Assembly (NCBI GenBank): GCA_029555415.1 | Contig: JAKPSI010000119.1 | Location: 1-64,000, forward strand | DNA: 64,000 bases | Source: Bacteroidota bacterium | GTDB taxonomy: Bacteria; Bacteroidota; Bacteroidia; Chitinophagales; Chitinophagaceae | Direction of reading: 5' to 3' | Part shown: in pieces, positions 62,544-64,000 of the stretch | Position numbering within the stretch: position 1 is the first letter of the stretch | Layout of the letters: every line of letters begins with the position of its first letter | Notes under the pieces: model-generated | What the model was told of the DNA's origin: nothing | What the model saw: only the letters and a program-made list of their open reading frames with translations | Database searches by the model: none | Program-made: the position numbers and the translations under genes

Positions 62544-64000
62544 ATGGAAAAGTCCAAAATACAATGGACGCAGGCCACTATAAACTTCTGGACAGGATGT
62601 AAAAAAGTGTCTGCCGGATGTAAATACTGTTATATGTTCAGAGATAAAGAACGTTATGGGCAGAATCCTGAAAAAATATCCCGTGTTTCTGATGCAAAAT
62701 TCAAAGAAGCGCTAAAATGGCAACAACCAAAACTGATTTTCACTTGCTCTTGGAGCGACTTCTTTATCGAGGAAGCCGATCAGTGGAGAAAAGAAGCGTG
62801 GGAAGTCATACGAAAAACACCTCATCACCGATGGCAGATATTAACCAAGCGGCCAGAAAGAATTTTAGAATGCCTGCCTCCCGATTGGGGAGAAGGGTGG
62901 GATCATGTTTGGTTAGGTGTAACAGTGGAGAATAATGACACCCTGCACCGAATCAAAACGCTTTCAGAGGTTCCGGCAAAGCATCGGTTTATATCAGCCG
63001 AGCCAATACTGGAGAAACTGGATCTTACGAGTGTCCCTGAGCTTAGTAGTTTTCATTGGGTTCTTGTTGGCGGCGAGTCCGGGAATAAAACTGGCAACTA
63101 TCTTTTCAGGACCTGCGAGCTTTCCTGGATTGAGGATGTTGTAAAAAGTTGCAGAAACACTAAAATTCCAGTCTTCGTCAAGCAACTGGGATCATTTCAA
63201 GTAGAAGAATTGAAGCTTTCTGACCGTCATGGAGGGGACATTTCTGAATGGCCTGAGTATTTGCGGATAAGAGAGTACCCTATACAGATGGAGGGCTATA
63301 TTACATCTGAAGCTGTAAATGGTGACCCTGATGAAGACCCTGTTGAGATAAGCGACTCTCCTAGCGGTCCGACTTTACCTCTTGGACAGATGCTTGACAT
63401 TGTTTCACAGGCTCCAGAGCTCCGATATGTATTCAGAGGTATTATCCACCCGTCTGTGGGTGTAATCTTCGGTCCTGCGAAATCCGGAAAGACCATAACC
63501 GGGGAAAGCCTCCTTATGGCAATAGCCTCTGGACAGGAAACTTTTATGGGGGAACGGTTATACAGTCCGTCAAGGAAGGTAATGATCATTGGGCTTGAAG
63601 AGTTCTATCGAAACCGGATTCGCCGGAATGGAATACAGGCGAAATATCTTGCACAAGCACACGGCCTAAACCCAGAATGGGTAAATAACGTTTTCGTGGC
63701 CGATGACCAATTCCCCAGATATTTTCGCTCTGAGGCTGACTGGAGACTGCTGGAATCAGAGATAAGTAAAGTAAAACCTGCAATTGTCATGATAGATTCT
63801 CTGACGCGGCTAACGGTTGACCCGATCGAAGAAAGTACCGTGGCAAATGATTTGATGAGACGGCTCAGGGAAATCTCGCACCGGCAGAATGTCGTTTTTC
63901 TGATCATCCATCATACCCAGAAAATCGAAAACCGGCCCTTAACACTGGCAACGCTGGCAGGTTCACGCGTCATTGGGCAGGAAATGGATTTTATGATCGG
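62544..64000 (+). CDS. DUF5131 (Gp37/Gp68) domain fused to RepA/AAA_25-like ATPase, cut by window edge
   Basis: An uninterrupted frame from ATG 62544 to the window end, at least 485 residues. Residues 1-235 look like DUF5131/phage Gp37-Gp68: IQWTQATINFW, then C19-x6-C26-x2-C29-Y, a three-Cys pattern proposed to bind an iron-sulfur cluster, later LTKRPERI, ISAEPILE and LVGGESG. An acidic linker (about 250-285) leads to a RecA-like ATPase: Walker A GPAKSGKT (310-317), Walker B AIVMIDS (413-419) and LIIHHTQK (453-460), as in RepA-type hexameric helicases. The stop is outside the window. The gene belongs to the tRNA-Asn element and its role may be replication or stress response. Confidence 0.8.
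   Translation, partial: MEKSKIQWTQATINFWTGCKKVSAGCKYCYMFRDKERYGQNPEKISRVSDAKFKEALKWQQPKLIFTCSWSDFFIEEADQWRKEAWEVIRKTPHHRWQILTKRPERILECLPPDWGEGWDHVWLGVTVENNDTLHRIKTLSEVPAKHRFISAEPILEKLDLTSVPELSSFHWVLVGGESGNKTGNYLFRTCELSWIEDVVKSCRNTKIPVFVKQLGSFQVEELKLSDRHGGDISEWPEYLRIREYPIQMEGYITSEAVNGDPDEDPVEISDSPSGPTLPLGQMLDIVSQAPELRYVFRGIIHPSVGVIFGPAKSGKTITGESLLMAIASGQETFMGERLYSPSRKVMIIGLEEFYRNRIRRNGIQAKYLAQAHGLNPEWVNNVFVADDQFPRYFRSEADWRLLESEISKVKPAIVMIDSLTRLTVDPIEESTVANDLMRRLREISHRQNVVFLIIHHTQKIENRPLTLATLAGSRVIGQEMDFMI

Overview
The window reads as a chromosome segment from a Bacteroidota species, most likely of the Chitinophagaceae. Evidence: SusC/SusD pairs with ECF-sigma/FecR control, many secreted glycoside hydrolases with Sec or lipoprotein signals, promoter-like TAnnTTTG boxes, weak Shine-Dalgarno sites and intergenic palindromic repeats. 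Species cannot be named from this sequence alone.

Region 1 (1-13.7 kb, mostly minus strand): a sugar-degradation block with a GH3 gene (cut by the window edge), GH97, GH3 (BglX-like), an SGNH esterase, GH43 with a discoidin-like domain, a GMC oxidoreductase and DoxX. It continues into a UlaG-like metallo-hydrolase, a MetE-like protein, a SIS-domain protein, a NagB-like deaminase (plus strand) and a ROK sugar kinase. Several junctions are ATGA or TGATG overlaps, so co-translation is likely. Region 2 (14-19 kb): an SDR/Gfo-Idh-MocA pair and a GH31 alpha-glucosidase-like enzyme carrying an odd hairpin-rich in-frame insert.

Region 3 (19-29 kb): an AT-richer island with a small HELGH protein, two very small ORFs, an XRE-ImmA regulator with a PIN-like partner, a complete type I restriction-modification system (HsdM-HsdS-HsdR) and a lipoprotein of unknown function. 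Region 4 (29-34.5 kb): an alkaline-phosphatase-superfamily phosphodiesterase, a Fic protein and an esterase, set among long intergenic regions built from shared repeat modules.

Region 5 (34.6-56 kb, all minus strand): a large polysaccharide utilization locus. Transcription order is ECF sigma, FecR anti-sigma, SusC with STN domain, SusD, LamG lipoprotein, seven-haem-motif cytochrome, FG-GAP/UnbV protein, vanadium haloperoxidase/PAP2-like lipoprotein, two GH30 enzymes and three GH144-type (endo-beta-1,2-glucanase family) enzymes. The likely substrate is a beta-glucan with beta-1,2 and perhaps beta-1,6 linkages; the redox genes inside the locus are unusual.

Region 6 (56-59.3 kb): a tRNA with anticodon CAT, an outer-membrane barrel protein, HflX, a Rieske protein and tRNA-Asn. 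Region 7 (59.3 kb to the end): an integrated element starts next to tRNA-Asn, with a tyrosine recombinase, two NUMOD4/HNH endonucleases, two unexplained sequence blocks rich in self-complementary stems, and an ORF, open at the window edge, that fuses a DUF5131 (Gp37/Gp68) domain to a RepA/AAA_25-like ATPase. Region 7 holds the most novel material.
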